64,000 nucleotides of DNA from Paramecium octaurelia (Eukaryota > Ciliophora > Oligohymenophorea > Peniculida > Parameciidae): positions 124,001 to 188,000 of the forward strand of contig CAJJDP010000028.1 in assembly GCA_905182995.1 (NCBI GenBank). Reading direction: 5' to 3'. Of this stretch, positions 61,641 to 64,000 are shown piece by piece. Under the pieces are notes generated by a model. The model saw nothing but the letters and a program-made list of their open reading frames with translations, made no database searches and had not been told where the DNA came from. The translations under genes and the position numbers were made by a program. The first letter of the stretch is position 1. Each line of letters opens with the position of its first letter.

Positions 61641-63579
61641 TCACTATTAAATTTTATGCTCTGCAAATGACCAGCCAGCCAAATGGGATTATTCTAAAAA
61701 GCTGCCAATTTCAAAAACATTATGTTCAACCTTAATGAATCTTGTTTTTCTACTTAAAATTGGCATTTTTATTTCTTTATCTTTAACCTTACCCCATTCG
61801 ATATCTTTAAAGTAAGGATGAGCTTTAATTTCTTCAGCATCTCCTTTACCAGAACCCAATCTTTTAGCTGGATTTCTTTATAATAGCTAAAAACCATATA
61901 ACAGAATAATTTACAGCCTTCAATAGATTAATCCCATCATGGGAAATATATGTTGGTAACTTTAAGTCAGCTTTTTGAATATTATTAAAAAGTTCTTCTC
62001 TATCATTAGCATAGTAGGGAGGTTGCCCAACTAAAAGTTCATACATTACTACTCCTAATAAGTACCAATCGACAGCCTTTCCATGACCGCATCTTTTAAG
62101 CATCTCAGGAGCTAAGTAAGCTACAGACCCACAAAATGATCTTGCACCAGAATAATGTTCTTAAACTCCCTCTTTTGATAGACCAAAATCCGTTAGCATA
62201 GCAAAGCCATCTGCATCCAAAACAATATTATCAGGTTTCAAATCTCTGAATATTATATCTCTCTTATGTAAATCTTCCAAAGCAAGAATCATTTAAGTCA
62301 GATATAATTTCACTCTTTCTTCTGGAAATCTTTATTCTCTTCTCAAATGAGAACTTAAATCTCCGCCAGGACAATAATCCATAATAAGACAGAGTTTATC
62401 AGCAGTTTAGAATGCATATCTTAATCTGACAATAAATGGATGCTTAGTTAATGATAACACATTCCTCTCAGTTTATGCATATCTTGTAAGATTTTGTTCT
62501 GATATTATAAATTAAGATTACTTTATATTTTTGATTTATGAAGAACCTTCATAGCCAATAATTGATTAGTGTCCAATTTTTCAACTAAATATACTTCTCC
62601 AAAACTGCCTTTCCCAATAAGAGCATGCACTTTAAAATGATGAGGACCTACTTTATCTTCATTAAATGAATTGCAATTTTCACTACCAAAGTCAGTTCTT
62701 GCATCATAAATTTTAATTGAATTGTTATTTTATTTTTGCATTGCCTAAAGAAATATCTATTAATTGGAGGAATAATCCATAGCAATTTTATTCTCCTTGT
62801 TTCTATCATTATTATAATTTAATATACTTTAAAGTTAGATTCAAGCTTTGCTTATTTAATAATAAATCCATAATTTTCTATCTTTGATTCATGGTTGCCA
62901 GATGAAGGCAAGTGTTTTTGTTAATATCTTGAGAATTGATGTCGGCTCCTGCTGTAATTAATTATTAAGTAATTTCCTCAATCCCTAAACTACAAGCAAT
63001 CATTAAAGGAGTTTATAATTTTGAATTTAATGAATCTATTTGAGCTTCGTGATATAATAGTAATCCAACTAATTTAGAATTTCCACTCATCACACTTAAA
63101 TGTAACACTGTATTTCCTTCTGTATCCCTTGCATTAATTTCAGGCTTGTCTTTTAAAAGGATTTCTTTAACCTCATTATAGGAATTATTTTTCACTGCCT
63201 TTATCAATTTAGCATTATTTGGACTCTTTGTATTCCTAATAGATTAAAAATATAGAAACCAATTATTTCTCCAATCTTAAAAACGAATATCAATGACTTT
63301 GCCTGTATCTTGATCTCGAATACAAAATTCTGGATATTTGCCTGAAGCTTTTACCTTGATATTTAAATTTATTACTAATTTATTAGGTGGCAACTTTTAA
63401 ACCAAAACTGACCCTTCATCAAGAAGACTGGGTGAAATCATTGATCGTTCACATCTATGACCAGCTGAAAATTATCTATCAGATTGCGATGGTTCTGTTT
63501 TTATTATTTTTGCAATGTTGTAAGTTTGCATAGGTGAACGAGAAGGAGGTTTTGTTATTGGAACCTATTAAACGTTCAT
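61641..63579 (-). CDS. ankyrin-repeat AGC-type protein kinase
   Basis: Three introns (25, 23, 28 nt) leave 620 residues. An N-terminal ~140 residues include a beta-rich stretch ([19 protein letters not shown]). Four ankyrin repeats follow ([60 protein letters not shown]). The kinase then has [23 protein letters not shown], the AGC-style [44 protein letters not shown] and [19 protein letters not shown]. The C-terminal tail has IEWGKV as in AGC kinases, but no clear hydrophobic motif. All catalytic residues are intact. Confidence 0.92.
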
Positions 63580-63678
63580 TGAATAAGACTATTTTAAATA
63601 ACTTAATAATTTATATTTTCTAAAATACTTTTTCTAATCAAATCTTAAAGCTTACCCTGAATCATACAAAGCACAGCA

Positions 63679-64000
63679 TCATTATTTGAAGGTTAGAAAA
63701 TCAATCATTTAGATCTCAAGCTAAAAGATCACCAACACATTTACTTTGATTAGACTGTTGATTCCCCTTAAATTTTTAGTTTTTATAAATTTCTATAAAA
63801 GAATAATTAAAATATACCTCTATTTCTATTTTATGTATAATCAAGACATTTTTAATACCTTTCTCAAATTTTAGCTATAAATTATCCACTTTGAAATCCT
63901 AAAAACTTAAATTTTGATTATCCTTAAAAATTACTGTATAATCACAAATATTTATAATTTCTATGTATTCTAATTAAGACCCTGAGGAATAATTTGAATT
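63679..64000 (-). CDS. 3' part of an unidentified gene (runs off window)
   Basis: Open from the right window edge: NSNYSSGSQLEYIEI, then VIFKDNQNLSFQDFKVDN and GIKNVLIIHKIEIE. A textbook 25-nt intron near 63799-63823 leads to an end at TGA 63679; without it the frame stops at 63716. The residues suggest a beta-rich domain like the one that opens the adjacent ankyrin kinase. No family recognised. Confidence 0.5.

Overview
The window reads as macronuclear DNA of a ciliate, most likely a Paramecium. It is very AT-rich. In every recognisable gene TAA and TAG must be read as glutamine and TGA is the only stop. Genes are cut by tiny introns of about 21-35 nt (mode near 25) that begin GTA and mostly end TAG, a few ending AAG or GAG. 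I re-derived gene models with TGA-only stops. For most of them the exon total is divisible by three once the listed introns are removed.

Layout: 1-4.1 kb, an LSD1-type zinc-finger gene and a multipass membrane protein. 4.6-10.1 kb, a ~1,520-residue CCDC81-HU/EF-hand protein and a small basic protein. 11.3-19.4 kb, a MAP kinase, a secreted/membrane protein and two PH-like kinase relatives. 19.5-25.8 kb, ribosomal protein eL20, an unknown protein, an acylated CDPK and a leucine-rich-repeat protein. 26.5-34.9 kb, a two-domain cation channel, an unknown helical protein, a kinesin, a CCCH zinc-finger protein and a centrin-like protein. 35.1-39.7 kb, a hybrid histidine kinase and a small protein. 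40.3-46.5 kb, a third PH-like pseudokinase, a long coiled coil and proteasome subunit alpha-3. 47-51.8 kb, an unknown protein, ubiquitin-L40, a two-EF-hand protein and a Myb protein. 53.1-58.2 kb, three tandem Rab7 genes and CARNMT1. 59.7-64 kb, a RING protein, an MT-A70 methyltransferase relative without DPPW, an ankyrin-AGC kinase and the end of another gene.

Three single-N positions (2774, 36663, 48588) are each flanked by an apparently perfect 1.32-1.35 kb direct repeat. These look like unmerged overlapping contig ends. Removing one copy at 36663 makes the histidine kinase one uninterrupted frame, so the true locus is probably about 60.0 kb. The Rab7 triplication has no N. Its middle copy looks like a Y/X hybrid from unequal crossing-over.

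Signalling genes dominate: seven kinase or kinase-like genes including the histidine kinase, several EF-hand proteins, a Ca-channel-like protein and Rab7, mixed with housekeeping genes. There is no sign of operons, mobile elements, CRISPR arrays, rRNA or convincing tRNA genes.
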